A DNA stretch of 64,000 bases from Firmicutes bacterium HGW-Firmicutes-14. Its GTDB lineage: Bacteria; Bacillota; Thermincolia; Thermincolales; UBA2595. Shown here piece after piece: positions 7,837 to 16,818 of this stretch. Where the stretch lies: assembly GCA_002840275.1 (NCBI GenBank), contig PHAB01000013.1, positions 1 to 64,000 on the forward strand. Reading direction: 5' to 3'. Every line of letters starts with the position of its first letter. Positions within the stretch are counted from its first letter, which is position 1. The notes beneath the pieces are model-generated. The model did no database searches, was not told the DNA's origin, and saw only the letters and a program-made list of their open reading frames with translations. The position numbers and the translations under genes were made by a program.

Positions 7837-8784
7837 CTATAGTATCAGGTTAAATAAATATCCGGTAAACACAATAGCTGCGCCAACAATTGAAATAAAT
7901 ATGGCGATTAATTTAGGTTTTAATACCTTTCTCAGGATTATCATTTCCGGCAGCGATAATGCCGTAACAGCCATCATAAAGGCCAAAGCGGTTCCTATCC
8001 CAACCCCCTTTCCTATCAGGGCCTGGGCTATTGGGATAGTCCCTACGGCATTAGAGTAGAGGGGTATCCCCATGACCACAGCCACAATTACAGCAAATGG
8101 GTTGTCCGGACCTGCGTATCTGGTCAGAAATTCTTCCGGCGCATAACCGTGGATTGCGGCCCCAACACCGATTCCGATAAGAATATACACCCATATCTTT
8201 CTTACTATTTCAACAACGGCGTTTTTGGCATAATCTACCCTTTCTCTCCAGGTAAGTTCCTGAATCTCCGAATCTCCCATTTTAATCTGGTATACATATT
8301 CTTCAACTTCAGATTCCAGTTTTAACTTTCCTATTAGAAGACCGCCAATAACGGCAATAACCATTCCGCTGGCAATGTAAAGAACTGCAACCTTCCAGCC
8401 AAACAGCCCAAACAACATGGCGGCGGAGATCTCATTTACAATCGGTGAAGCTATCAAAAAAGAAAAGGTAACCCCTAAAGGAACTCCGGATTCCACAAAT
8501 CCGATAAATATCGGAACAGATGAACATGAACAAAAGGGTGTCACAACCCCCATTACAGCCCCTATGACATTCCCCACCAGGTGGTTGGCATGACTGAGGA
8601 TTTTCCTGGTCCTTTCCGGGGGGAAATAACTTCTTATATATGAAATTACAAAAATCATTACTGCCAGAAGCACAATGATCTTAAGGGAGTCATATATAAA
8701 GAATTGAACCGAGTCTGCCAGCCTGGTGTTTTGCTGGAGATTGAACAATTTGTATACTATAAGGTCGGCAATTGTTTCAAACAT
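7837..8784 (-). CDS. Full-length ArsP/YraQ-type permease (DUF318)
   Basis: 315 residues with about eight to nine membrane helices in two halves. The first half has the family signature VTPFCSCSSVPIFIG followed by SPIVNEISAAML; the second half has GIPLYSNAVGTIPIAQAL and TALSLPEMIILRKV. These are typical of ArsP, which exports trivalent organoarsenicals such as methylarsenite in characterised cases. First gene of the operon, with a strong promoter and probable operator upstream. With arsM in the same cluster, export of methylated arsenic is a reasonable reading (inference). Confidence 0.88.
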   Translation of the reverse strand: MFETIADLIVYKLFNLQQNTRLADSVQFFIYDSLKIIVLLAVMIFVISYIRSYFPPERTRKILSHANHLVGNVIGAVMGVVTPFCSCSSVPIFIGFVESGVPLGVTFSFLIASPIVNEISAAMLFGLFGWKVAVLYIASGMVIAVIGGLLIGKLKLESEVEEYVYQIKMGDSEIQELTWRERVDYAKNAVVEIVRKIWVYILIGIGVGAAIHGYAPEEFLTRYAGPDNPFAVIVAVVMGIPLYSNAVGTIPIAQALIGKGVGIGTALAFMMAVTALSLPEMIILRKVLKPKLIAIFISIVGAAIVFTGYLFNLIL

Positions 8785-8842
8785 ACTGTCACTCTCCCTT
8801 ATACTGTTAAATCTTCTGTCTTTTTAGGGTTGCTGTTCCATT

Positions 8843-8873
8843 ACTATATGATTATTTTATAATATAATTATAG
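8843..8873. promoter_or_regulatory. Candidate ArsR operator
   Basis: An AT-rich interrupted palindrome with ends ACTATA and TATAGT covers the -10 box and the start region of the metalloid promoter. ArsR-family operators are AT-rich palindromes at this place. The match to a known consensus is weak. Confidence 0.4.
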
Positions 8874-8895
8874 TATTTCACTCCTCTTAGGTCAA
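8867..8895 (-). promoter_or_regulatory. Sigma-A-type promoter of the metalloid operon
   Basis: Minus strand: -35 TTGACC (8895-8890), 17-base spacer, -10 TATAAT (8872-8867), about 80 bases before the permease start codon. Confidence 0.8.
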
Positions 8896-8916
8896 CTAAT
8901 TGAATGATAGAAACTT

Positions 8917-8949
8917 AAAAAAATTGAGGGGCTGTTTTTAGACAGCCCC
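8917..8949 (-). terminator. Terminator after the FtsW-like gene
   Basis: 8-bp stem GGGGCTGT/ACAGCCCC (8928-8949) followed on the minus strand by TCAATTTTTTT. It isolates the padR-ftsW unit from the metalloid operon. Confidence 0.85.
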
Positions 8950-8953
8950 ATCT

Positions 8954-10270
8954 TTACTCAATATCTTTGCCTTCGATATAAGTTTTAGTAGCATTTCTCC
9001 ATTTATATATGTTTGTTATTATTCCTATCACTAACATACTTAAAACAAATTGTGAGCCCCCGTAACTAATAAAAGGCAATCCGACACCGGTAACAGGCGC
9101 CAGATTCAGGTTCATCAATATGTTCCAAAAAAACTGTACAGCAAAAACTGCAACAAAACCGCTTAACAGCAATTTACCATAACTGTTTTTAACGGTCATA
9201 GCTATATAAGCCAATCTTATTAGGAAGGTGAGAACTAAAACAGCGAGGATAATTCCTGTAATCCACCCAAAAGTATACATAATATAAGTAAAAACAAAAT
9301 CTGTATGTATTTCCGGTATGGACTTTGGATCAAAATTAAAACCCTGACCAAAAAATCCTGCAGATTTGGTTAATTTATTTAACTGAAGATATATCCAACC
9401 AGCTCCCTGGGGGTCCTGGCCGACATTAAAAAAGGCCAGCAGCCGGCTAATCCTGTAAGGCTGGGTTATACCGGCAAATAAAAAAAGCCCAAAACCGGAA
9501 CCGGCAGCTAATGGAATATATTTCGGTTTCAGACCCGAAACCACCATTAATACCGCACAAGCAATTAAATATGCAACACCTGCAGAAAATGAAGGAACAT
9601 TCAATATTAAAATAGCAGGAACTATGCTCAAAGCCAGCCCAGATATTACTCTTTTGGGTCCATTCCAATTCCAGTTGTCAAACAGGCCCGCTAATGCAAT
9701 TATAAACAAAAAGGGGCTTGTTTCCGCAAAGTTAAAGCGGATTGGTCCAATACTTAGCCACGCTCTTGCGCCATTTGCCGGGGTGCCGTAATACACCACA
9801 AATGTCAAGATAAGTAATGTTCCGATGTAAACATATTTTGAATAAGCCTGCATTCTTCTATAATCAATAAAGTATAAACCACATACTAAAGCCATACCTA
9901 ACAGGGTAGAAACCAAACTTCTGAAAAATATCTGATTGCTATTTAATAATGCTCCATTGGTCTCAATAAAGTACATGGCAAATAATCCAAGACCAGCCAT
10001 CATTATGGTTATTATCAGGATACTCCAGTCAGGCTGAGTTTTATGGATTTTATTAAGCTGCCTGCCGACATGTCCGGGATCTCCCATCTCGGTAACGGCT
10101 TTTCTAATAGCTTCATCTTCTGAAATGCCGGTTGAAAGATGTTCCATCACAGCTTCTTCAATATGTCCCAAAAGTTCTGTTCTTATTTCTCCGTGAATAC
10201 TGCGATTTTTTATTTGGGAACATATACTATTGATATATTCCTGAACCCGGTGGTCGTTCTTCAAGGTCAT
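8954..10270 (-). CDS. FtsW/RodA/SpoVE-family protein with N-terminal PadR-linked (HAAS) domain
   Basis: 438 residues. Residues 1-80 form a soluble helical domain (EIRTELLGHIEEAVMEHL...AVTEMGDPGHVGRQL) of the kind found in proteins encoded next to PadR regulators. Then come about ten membrane helices with the SEDS signature GVGLPFISYGGSQF near the end. SEDS proteins are lipid-II glycosyltransferases or flippase-like partners of septal and cortex synthesis. ATG at 10270 overlaps the padR stop (ATGA). The prefix domain suggests conditional regulation, perhaps under envelope stress or sporulation (inference). Terminator follows at once. Confidence 0.85.
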   Translation of the reverse strand: MTLKNDHRVQEYINSICSQIKNRSIHGEIRTELLGHIEEAVMEHLSTGISEDEAIRKAVTEMGDPGHVGRQLNKIHKTQPDWSILIITIMMAGLGLFAMYFIETNGALLNSNQIFFRSLVSTLLGMALVCGLYFIDYRRMQAYSKYVYIGTLLILTFVVYYGTPANGARAWLSIGPIRFNFAETSPFLFIIALAGLFDNWNWNGPKRVISGLALSIVPAILILNVPSFSAGVAYLIACAVLMVVSGLKPKYIPLAAGSGFGLFLFAGITQPYRISRLLAFFNVGQDPQGAGWIYLQLNKLTKSAGFFGQGFNFDPKSIPEIHTDFVFTYIMYTFGWITGIILAVLVLTFLIRLAYIAMTVKNSYGKLLLSGFVAVFAVQFFWNILMNLNLAPVTGVGLPFISYGGSQFVLSMLVIGIITNIYKWRNATKTYIEGKDIE

Positions 10271-10602
10271 ATATTCCCCTCCCATAAAACCTTCTCTACT
10301 GCTGAGCGGTATATAGCCCACTCCTGCTGTTTTTTTTCCAAATGAAGTTTTCCTTTGTCAGTAATCCTGTAATATTTTCTTTTTCGGCTGCTTTCGCTGT
10401 CATCCCAGTAGGATTCGACTATGCCTTCTGCCTCCAGTGAATGCAAAATAGGGTACAGTGTGCCTTCCCTAAAAGAAAACACTCCGTTTGACCTCATTTC
10501 GATCTCTTTAATCATTTCATAGCCATACATGGATTTGCGGTCGAGTAAACTTAAAATCAGGATCGCCGTGCTTCCCTTAAGAAGTTCTTTGTTAACTTTC
10601 AT
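10267..10602 (-). CDS. PadR-family transcriptional regulator
   Basis: 111 residues with the PadR winged helix: STAILILSLLDRKSMYGYEMIKEI, then FREGTLYPILHSLEAEGIVES and the basic wing SSRKRKYYRITDKG. GGAGGG precedes the ATG. It is the first gene of a two-gene unit with the FtsW-like protein and is coupled to it by a 4-base overlap. This is the usual arrangement where PadR controls its own operon. Confidence 0.9.
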   Translation of the reverse strand: MKVNKELLKGSTAILILSLLDRKSMYGYEMIKEIEMRSNGVFSFREGTLYPILHSLEAEGIVESYWDDSESSRKRKYYRITDKGKLHLEKKQQEWAIYRSAVEKVLWEGNI

Positions 10603-10678
10603 ATACTCCCTCCTCGTATCAATAATTCACACCGGATTACCATATGTCGGATAACTATGCATCGTATATCTATGTTTA

Positions 10679-10707
10679 ATTATATAAAATTCCCCAAAGG
10701 AAATCAA
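10679..10707 (-). promoter_or_regulatory. Promoter of the padR-ftsW unit
   Basis: Minus strand: TTGATT (10707-10702), 17-base spacer, TATAAT (10684-10679), 77 bases before the padR ATG. An ATACGATGCAT/ATGTCGG-rich stretch follows where a PadR operator would be expected, but I see no clear palindrome. Confidence 0.7.
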
Positions 10708-10709
10708 GA

Positions 10710-11456
10710 TTAATATTTCTCCAGAACCTCTAACGGAACATAATATTTAGCATACCGGTTCCCTTGTTTGTCAGAAAAAGTCCCCTGTTTGTCCTTAACC
10801 ATAACTACCGCTCTTTTGTTTATCCTGTATAAGGTCCCGTGCAATTTGTTGCCTTTGAAGGGAAATGAGACAGCATCTCCGGGTTTCAGACCCATCTTTT
10901 GGCTTGCTATCTGCATGTTGGTGGGCAGGCTGTGAAACTCCCCCGTATGTCCAAACAGGTTCCCCACTATAGATTTAAACCTATCTTTACTACAGTTTGA
11001 TTTCCCGAAACAAATATACTCGATAGCATGGCAAAGCTCATGTTCGAATACCAACTGCAGAGCCTCCAAACTGTTTGATGTTGCAATACCGCCTACAGCC
11101 TTGTTCCCCTCAACCAGGTCATAGTGGAAAAGGAAATCTATGCTTATCCGGATTTCTATAGTTAAATCTTCAGGTTTTATCCTGTCTTTGTTTTTAGGGC
11201 ACTTGGTATGACCGGCGCTCCTGGTCATGCGCCGGGACAGGGAAAATTTAAACTTACCTCTGAATTTTGTCTTGAACCAGTTATCGAAGAAAATCTTATC
11301 ATACAATTGGAACAGTAACTGTAAATCAACGGGGGATATGGCTCTGATATCTCCGCTGTCAATGTTTGGTGATGTTTGTATCAAAAGCCGGGATACTTCA
11401 AGTCTTTTATGTAAAATGTTTTTGGCTTTTTGCTTCAGGTTTATGATTTCGTTCAT
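10710..11456 (-). CDS. SprT-like zinc metalloprotease domain protein
   Basis: 248 residues. A SprT-like domain spans residues about 45-165 with the zinc motif HELCH at 139-143 and a further Glu/His-rich stretch. The C-terminal part (KPGDAVSFPFKGNKLHGTLYRINKRAVVMV) looks like a small beta-barrel. No signal peptide. It ends 20 bases from the neighbouring start region and is co-directional with the toxin/immunity pair, but a functional link is not evident. SprT/Spartan proteins act on DNA-protein crosslinks in eukaryotes; the bacterial role is open. Confidence 0.8.
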   Translation of the reverse strand: MNEIINLKQKAKNILHKRLEVSRLLIQTSPNIDSGDIRAISPVDLQLLFQLYDKIFFDNWFKTKFRGKFKFSLSRRMTRSAGHTKCPKNKDRIKPEDLTIEIRISIDFLFHYDLVEGNKAVGGIATSNSLEALQLVFEHELCHAIEYICFGKSNCSKDRFKSIVGNLFGHTGEFHSLPTNMQIASQKMGLKPGDAVSFPFKGNKLHGTLYRINKRAVVMVKDKQGTFSDKQGNRYAKYYVPLEVLEKY

Positions 11457-11475
11457 GCCTGAACCCTCTTCATAA

Positions 11476-12120
11476 TTAGCTTGTCATGTTTTGTAGAGTA
11501 CCCCATACCATGGGCGCAGCTTCTTTCAGCCACCATTCCCAAAATTCACGCCGTTTTCCAGAATCCGAGGCATCATCCCAGACCGCCCCATCGGCATAGG
11601 CGGCGGCAGCAAAAAAAGCAGAGTCCATTTCATCAGGGTTGATATCAGCATCCGTGAGGTTCAGGTCAATTTGCCCGGGGTCAAACCGCTCGTCCCTAAG
11701 CACTGCGGTGAGAACCTGCACCGCACTGAACCCAGCTCCCTGAACAGCCTGGTTTTCCCGGTCTTCGTTCCCCATCTCAACTAATTTGGCCCAAAGCAAA
11801 TCCCGCTGTTTCCAGGCCTCATTATCATCAACTTGTCCATGTAAAACCTGCCTTGCCAATTGAAGACATCGCTGGGGCAAGCCATTTCCCGGATAGACTT
11901 TTTCCCAAAACGGCAAAACCTTTTCAGCGGCTAGTATTGCCAGGTTAACTCTTCTCTTCAGTCCATCCCGCTCCTTTTGAGGAGGTATATCCGTTCCGGG
12001 GTCTAACTGTTCATATATCAACCGGCGATACCCCAGATTCAGATCATGTTGAGGATGGGCAATCATGGCTTCATAAGCCAGGTTCAGTATGTTGCTTAAT
12101 TCTGCGGGGAGTGATTGCAT
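11476..12120 (-). CDS. Probable immunity protein (Imm5-like)
   Basis: 214 residues from ATG 12120 (GGAGAG upstream), cytosolic, largely helical. The C-terminal motif RREFWEWWLKEAAPMVW and the AAYADGAVWDD stretch recall the Imm5 family of polymorphic-toxin immunity proteins; this family call is from memory of the pattern. The gene starts 57 bases after the toxin's stop codon and reads in the same direction, the normal toxin-then-immunity order. It probably binds and blocks the deaminase-like domain encoded upstream (inference). Confidence 0.6.
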   Translation of the reverse strand: MQSLPAELSNILNLAYEAMIAHPQHDLNLGYRRLIYEQLDPGTDIPPQKERDGLKRRVNLAILAAEKVLPFWEKVYPGNGLPQRCLQLARQVLHGQVDDNEAWKQRDLLWAKLVEMGNEDRENQAVQGAGFSAVQVLTAVLRDERFDPGQIDLNLTDADINPDEMDSAFFAAAAYADGAVWDDASDSGKRREFWEWWLKEAAPMVWGTLQNMTS

Positions 12121-12177
12121 CCTGTGTCTCTCCTTACACTTTGTTATCATACCTATTAATCATACCATCTTTGGATA

Positions 12178-13737
12178 CTATTTAGGTACCACCAACACCG
12201 AGCCGTCAGGTCTGAATACCCAGACAGCTTGAGGCTCCGCAACAGTCTGCGGCTTTCCGGTATAGCGTGCCAAAGCACGGAAAAATCTCCTGCAGTTGTC
12301 ACACATGGGCGCCGATACTGCAATCGGTTTATTGGGAGCTACTACTGCAGCCTGCTTTTCAGCATGGGATGCGTGATACCGGCCCGGTGTTCCCTGGTCC
12401 AGAAGCCTGTTTGGCTGAAGGTCATGACCCATTTTCTTGCTCAAATCCATTACGGCTTCGGTATTTTCTTTGGCCCCGGGGCCGGTAGACCAGCCGCTCT
12501 CTGTTGGTTTTCCCTCAACCGAGGCAGATGTTTTCCCTCCCGGCGCCGGCCTGAGTTTTCCCCGTTCCGCTACGGCCGCTGCAACCGCCTCATCTTCCGG
12601 GGGCCTGGGCCGGCGAATATTTTCCACCGGAGCTTCTTTGATCTCTTTGTATCTGCCGCCTCTTTTTCCTCCACCTACCCATACCCTTGACGGCGGGCCG
12701 GTTGCTGCGCCAGGCGCTGCCTGTGCTTCCGCCGTGGCCGCTGCCTTGGCTTCTCCCGTTACAGCAGCCTTGGCTTCTCCTGTTAACGCTCCTGTGGCTG
12801 CTGCCCCAGCCCCTTCGGCGGCGCCAGCACCGGCTGCCGGTGATTGAACCGCGCCCGGTTTCAGGGTACCCCTGATAATAAAAGATACCATCAGCAGGTT
12901 TAGGGATTTGACGATCAGTTCGTCATAGACGTGAAGTTGTCTCGCCCGCTGTTCAAAGGCTCTGCCCACAATGTCGCGCAGGCGGCGGCCCCCGGCTTTA
13001 TCAGCCCTTAAATAATTAAGGGAGGACCAGTTTGGGGTACAGCGGTCACCTGTCAATTCACTGGGAGCTATGTCCTTTATTTCATTGTAGATGGGGATCA
13101 GGCATCCTAACTGTGCCGTTCTTTCCGCTGTGGCTATCCCTGCGAGCCGGTAGATATTTTCGATTTGTCCTATAATCTTTTGGGCCCGGGGATTCCCGCT
13201 GTCCGCATCCTGATAAACCTTGTCCAGTTGTTCCCAGTTGCTGATCATCCGCATAGCAGCCTTGTCATCAGTCATATTTCCCGCGGAGTCACAAAAACTG
13301 TCATAGTTCACCACCACAACTCTGGTTTGTGCATTTTGTCCCTCCCGGGCCTTCATGGATTGTCGTTTGAAAATCTCATTCTCCATTGATTTCAGATAAG
13401 CATAATCTGCATCCCGTTTCGGGTAGCTCTGAGAGGCCAGTAAACGCCGCTGGACCGTCATGTATTCCTGTTCCAGGGCAAGATCGTTCATGCGGGTAAA
13501 ATCAACAGACCGGAAATTTTTAGCCATTCTATCTGCTTCCTGTTCATATTTATCCCCCGTCCCGCCGCCCGATAACTGTGCCTGAAGCAGTTGAATGACT
13601 GCCTGGTTGCCTATCCGTTGCTGTAATTCAAGGATTGGATGTGCTGATTTACATGACGGAGTTTTCCCAATGGCCGTAACATTCTGTTTCTGTTCTGCGC
13701 CTTTAGTCGTTTTACTATGGGCCTTACTGCCATTCAA
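12178..13737 (-). CDS. Polymorphic toxin: eCIS-type N-terminus and deaminase-like C-terminus
   Basis: 519 residues, TTG start at 13737 with GGGGTGA six bases upstream. Residues 32-75 contain LQQRIGNQAVIQLLQ and GDKYEQEADRMA, the leader signature of cargo toxins of extracellular contractile injection systems (DUF4157-type), but without the usual HExxH. A helical region follows, then an Ala/Gly-rich linker (about 295-345) with GEAKAA repeats. The C-terminal domain has H458-A-E460 and P-M-C479-D-N-C482, the zinc ligands and proton-shuttle Glu of the deaminase superfamily. It probably deaminates nucleotides or nucleic acid (inference). No injection-system structural gene is in the window. Confidence 0.75.
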   Translation of the reverse strand: MNGSKAHSKTTKGAEQKQNVTAIGKTPSCKSAHPILELQQRIGNQAVIQLLQAQLSGGGTGDKYEQEADRMAKNFRSVDFTRMNDLALEQEYMTVQRRLLASQSYPKRDADYAYLKSMENEIFKRQSMKAREGQNAQTRVVVVNYDSFCDSAGNMTDDKAAMRMISNWEQLDKVYQDADSGNPRAQKIIGQIENIYRLAGIATAERTAQLGCLIPIYNEIKDIAPSELTGDRCTPNWSSLNYLRADKAGGRRLRDIVGRAFEQRARQLHVYDELIVKSLNLLMVSFIIRGTLKPGAVQSPAAGAGAAEGAGAAATGALTGEAKAAVTGEAKAAATAEAQAAPGAATGPPSRVWVGGGKRGGRYKEIKEAPVENIRRPRPPEDEAVAAAVAERGKLRPAPGGKTSASVEGKPTESGWSTGPGAKENTEAVMDLSKKMGHDLQPNRLLDQGTPGRYHASHAEKQAAVVAPNKPIAVSAPMCDNCRRFFRALARYTGKPQTVAEPQAVWVFRPDGSVLVVPK

Positions 13738-13846
13738 CCGGATTCACCCCATTCGAAGTGCTGTATTTTTCGTATGGTTATAAGTTATGCTTTGCCTACA
13801 ATTATATCATAAGTTTGCCAAAATTTAACTTAGTATTCTTTTCCCC

Positions 13847-14785
13847 TTATTTCAAATAAACAAACCTCTCCAGACTTCTCTCCCAGGGGCTCCAACTCTC
13901 TCCTTCGTGTTTATCCTTAAGGCTGCTAAACTTCCACAAGTCTGCTTCCATGGCATCGGCATAATGGACCAGGCAGGCTTCGATGGTCTTGGGCCGTTTT
14001 GGTGATTGCCATTCGTACCTGCCGTGGTGGCTGGTGACAATATGGTATAGCGCAAGCCTGAGCTCATCGGGGAAGTCCGGTATCCGGCCAATCAGGCTGT
14101 CCAGAATCTGAAGGCCCAGGACAATATGCCCCAGCAGCCTCCCCTCGTCAGTAATTTCAACAGAATAATCAAAATCGTATTCGCCAATCTTGCCTATATC
14201 ATGCAGCAAAGCGCCGGTTACGGCCAATTCCCTGTTAACCGCCGGATACAGTTCAGCAATCTTCTCCACAATCTTTGCTGTTCTTAAACTGTGTTCCAGC
14301 AGCCCGCCCACATATGCCTGGTGCATCGTCTTAGCCGCCGGGCACTCGCAAAACCTGTGAAACAGGTCTTCATCCTGAACAAACCGGCTTAAAAGGTTTT
14401 TGAGATGCCGGTTTTCTAATTCCAAAGCTGTATTACAGATTTCTCTCTGCATTTCCCTTATATCAAGGGGGGTTACCGGTAAGAAGTCACGGGGGTCAAC
14501 TGCCCCCTTGTCTACCGGCACATAGGACTGGATATGGATTTCCAATGAGTCAGCGAATTCCACTACCTCACCGGCGCACCTGATAAAGGATTTTTCCGGA
14601 ATATCCAGATGCTCCGGAGTAAAATCCCACAACTTTGACCCGATGGTCCCTGTCCTGTCGCTGAGGACGAGGTGTAAAAAACAGCCCGGCTTGCTTTTGT
14701 AGTTCTGCACCCTTTTCGAACTTACATAAAAAACCTCATCAATGCTGTCTCGGGCCTGAAATTCGGAAATATACTTTTTGGCCAT
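13847..14785 (-). CDS. yhaM: 3'-5' exoribonuclease YhaM-type HD protein
   Basis: 312 residues from ATG 14785 (GAAGGGGTGA upstream). N-terminal OB-fold (residues about 10-90) and C-terminal HD phosphohydrolase domain with HSLRTAKIVEKI and LLHDIGKIGEY, then HHGRYEW, which give the metal ligands. YhaM proteins trim RNA 3' ends and were also linked to DNA turnover. It lies 3' of recQ in the same direction, separated by a short gap with a repeat. Confidence 0.88.
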   Translation of the reverse strand: MAKKYISEFQARDSIDEVFYVSSKRVQNYKSKPGCFLHLVLSDRTGTIGSKLWDFTPEHLDIPEKSFIRCAGEVVEFADSLEIHIQSYVPVDKGAVDPRDFLPVTPLDIREMQREICNTALELENRHLKNLLSRFVQDEDLFHRFCECPAAKTMHQAYVGGLLEHSLRTAKIVEKIAELYPAVNRELAVTGALLHDIGKIGEYDFDYSVEITDEGRLLGHIVLGLQILDSLIGRIPDFPDELRLALYHIVTSHHGRYEWQSPKRPKTIEACLVHYADAMEADLWKFSSLKDKHEGESWSPWERSLERFVYLK

Positions 14786-14854
14786 TGTGTTCACCCCTTC
14801 TGAATCCAATAAAAAGTCTCCCTAATGTTGATTTTAAGGAGATTATCGCATAGA

Positions 14855-14906
14855 AAAGTGACAGTAGTTTGTCAGTTATTTCAACTTCATCATAAAATTA
14901 CATCCC
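14855..14906. repeat. Direct repeat, copy 1 (end of recQ)
   Basis: About 52 bases, near-identical to 16766-16818, in the same orientation. It contains the last codon and stop of recQ plus a weak TGACA/TGTCA hairpin. In copy 2 the same bases encode the C-terminus of the UvrD-like helicase. Confidence 0.8.
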
Positions 14907-16682
14907 CTTGTGCTCATTAACATATGCTCTGATTACTTCTATAAAACGATGGCCATAGTTCTGAAATTTAACTTCACCGACCCCTTTAATGGCCAGCATA
15001 GATTCCCGGTCAATTGGTAAAAATGCGCACATTTCCCTTAATGTGCTGTCAGGAAAGACCACATATGGCGGCACATTTTCCTTTTCCGAAATCTCTTTGC
15101 GTAAAATCCTGAATAACTGAAATAGGGTCTCATCCTCTTCCGGTTTCACCCGTTTTTTCTGAACTTTTTGCATAACACCGTGTTCCCCTTTAAGAACCGG
15201 TATTGCTTTGGGGCTTAATCTGATTACGGGATATTTTCCTTCAGTAACACAAATATAACCCTCGGCAATCAGAACATTGATGATGTCCTTGATTTCTTTT
15301 AAGGTATATTCTTTCATTAAGCCATATGTAGACAAACGTTCAAAACCAAACCGTAAAACCTTTTTGTTTTGCGAGCCCTTTAACACCTCAGCAACCAGGG
15401 AAGAACCAAACCGTTCCCGCATGTGTCTGATACAGGAAAATATCTTTTGCGCCTCAACCGTTATATCACAAAGCTCGGTTTCATCATTGCAGTTGCTGCA
15501 ATTACCGCAATTTTGCTGAGCAGCCTGTTCACCGAAATACTGCAGAATATATTGCCGCAGGCAACCCGTTGTGTGACAATAATCAATCATTGTTTGCAGT
15601 TTTCTATACTCAACCGCTTTTCTCTCAGGTGATGAAACCGTTTGTTCTATTAGGAATTTTTGCAGTAAAATATCCTGCGGGTTGAAAAGCAGCACACACT
15701 CCCCCGGATCACCGTCCCGCCCTGCCCGCCCGGCTTCCTGGTAGTAGGCTTCCATGTTTTTAGGCATATTGTAATGAATAACATACCGCACGTTGGATTT
15801 ATCAATGCCCATACCAAAAGCATTGGTAGCCACAATAATGCTGATATCGTCATACATAAACGCTTCCTGGGTCTTCAGGCGGTCCCTGTCTGTCAAACCG
15901 GCGTGGTACTTACCGACCGGATATCCCTTTTTGGATAGGAAACCATGAAGATTGTCCGCTTCCTTCCGGGTAGCAGCATAAATAATACCGGCCCGGCCGG
16001 AATTATTTTGCAGAAAATTAAGCACCCAATCCTTCTTATCCTGACCCCGGACCACGGCAAAGGACAGGTTCTTCCTATTAAACCCCATGATATATACAGC
16101 TGGATCTTTCATGCCCAGGTCTTTCACAATATCACTGATGACCTCATCAGTGGCTGTGGCGGTAAAAGCTGTGACAACGGGCCGATTGGGCAGACCATTG
16201 ATAAATGGTGCAATACTGCGGTAACTTGGCCTAAAATCGTGCCCCCACTGGGAAATACAATGGGCCTCATCAATGGCCAGCAGTGATATATCAAGAGCAC
16301 CCCAGATTTCACGGAAACGCTCTGATTCAAGCCTCTCCGGAGCAATGTATAGAATTTTATACCTGCCCCTGCCGGCATCGCGGATCCGGTCTGTTACCTC
16401 CCTCTGGCCCAGGGAACTGTTAATGAAGGCAGCCGGTATGCCCAGACTGTTTAGGGCATCAATCTGATCCTTCATCAGGGAAATCAGGGGGGATATGACC
16501 AGGGTTATACCTGGAAACAGAAGGGCGGGAATCTGAAAACAAATTGATTTTCCCCCGCCTGTGGGCATGATGCCAAGAGTATCTTTGCTCTCCAATATGT
16601 TGTTAATAATGTTCTCCTGGCCTTCCCGGAAGGTACTGTAGCCATAGTAATGTTTTAGGATTTTCATGGCTTTTGCTAACAT
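14898..16682 (-). CDS. recQ: ATP-dependent DNA helicase RecQ
   Basis: 594 residues. Motifs: Walker [17 protein letters not shown] box [18 protein letters not shown], motif [12 protein letters not shown]. The zinc site C-x7-CLRQYIL...CGNCSNC, the RQC winged helix and a C-terminal HRDC domain ([21 protein letters not shown]) are present, so the enzyme is complete though on the short side. It unwinds 3'-5' in recombination and fork repair. Its stop codon lies in a repeat that also forms the end of the next helicase gene, suggesting that recQ was placed here by recombination. Confidence 0.92.
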   Translation of the reverse strand: MLAKAMKILKHYYGYSTFREGQENIINNILESKDTLGIMPTGGGKSICFQIPALLFPGITLVISPLISLMKDQIDALNSLGIPAAFINSSLGQREVTDRIRDAGRGRYKILYIAPERLESERFREIWGALDISLLAIDEAHCISQWGHDFRPSYRSIAPFINGLPNRPVVTAFTATATDEVISDIVKDLGMKDPAVYIMGFNRKNLSFAVVRGQDKKDWVLNFLQNNSGRAGIIYAATRKEADNLHGFLSKKGYPVGKYHAGLTDRDRLKTQEAFMYDDISIIVATNAFGMGIDKSNVRYVIHYNMPKNMEAYYQEAGRAGRDGDPGECVLLFNPQDILLQKFLIEQTVSSPERKAVEYRKLQTMIDYCHTTGCLRQYILQYFGEQAAQQNCGNCSNCNDETELCDITVEAQKIFSCIRHMRERFGSSLVAEVLKGSQNKKVLRFGFERLSTYGLMKEYTLKEIKDIINVLIAEGYICVTEGKYPVIRLSPKAIPVLKGEHGVMQKVQKKRVKPEEDETLFQLFRILRKEISEKENVPPYVVFPDSTLREMCAFLPIDRESMLAIKGVGEVKFQNYGHRFIEVIRAYVNEHKGM

Positions 16683-16765
16683 AAATTAATAGCTCCTCAG
16701 AAAATTTTCATCAAGATTATAATATCATATCACGAACCTCAACGCATAAGATATTATCTCATGGT

Positions 16766-16818
16766 AAAGTGACAACAGTCTGTCAGTTTATTTCAACTTC
16801 ATCATAAAATTACATCCC
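16766..16818. repeat. Direct repeat, copy 2 (end of UvrD-like helicase gene)
   Basis: Copy 2 of the repeat at 14855-14906. Here it encodes the last eight residues (about NFMMKLK) and stop of the helicase gene, so this is likely the original and the recQ copy is derived. Confidence 0.8.

Noticed and set aside
12437..12847. 136-residue Ala-rich plus ORF inside the toxin gene
   Set aside because: Antisense of the Ala/Gly-rich linker; low complexity shadow.
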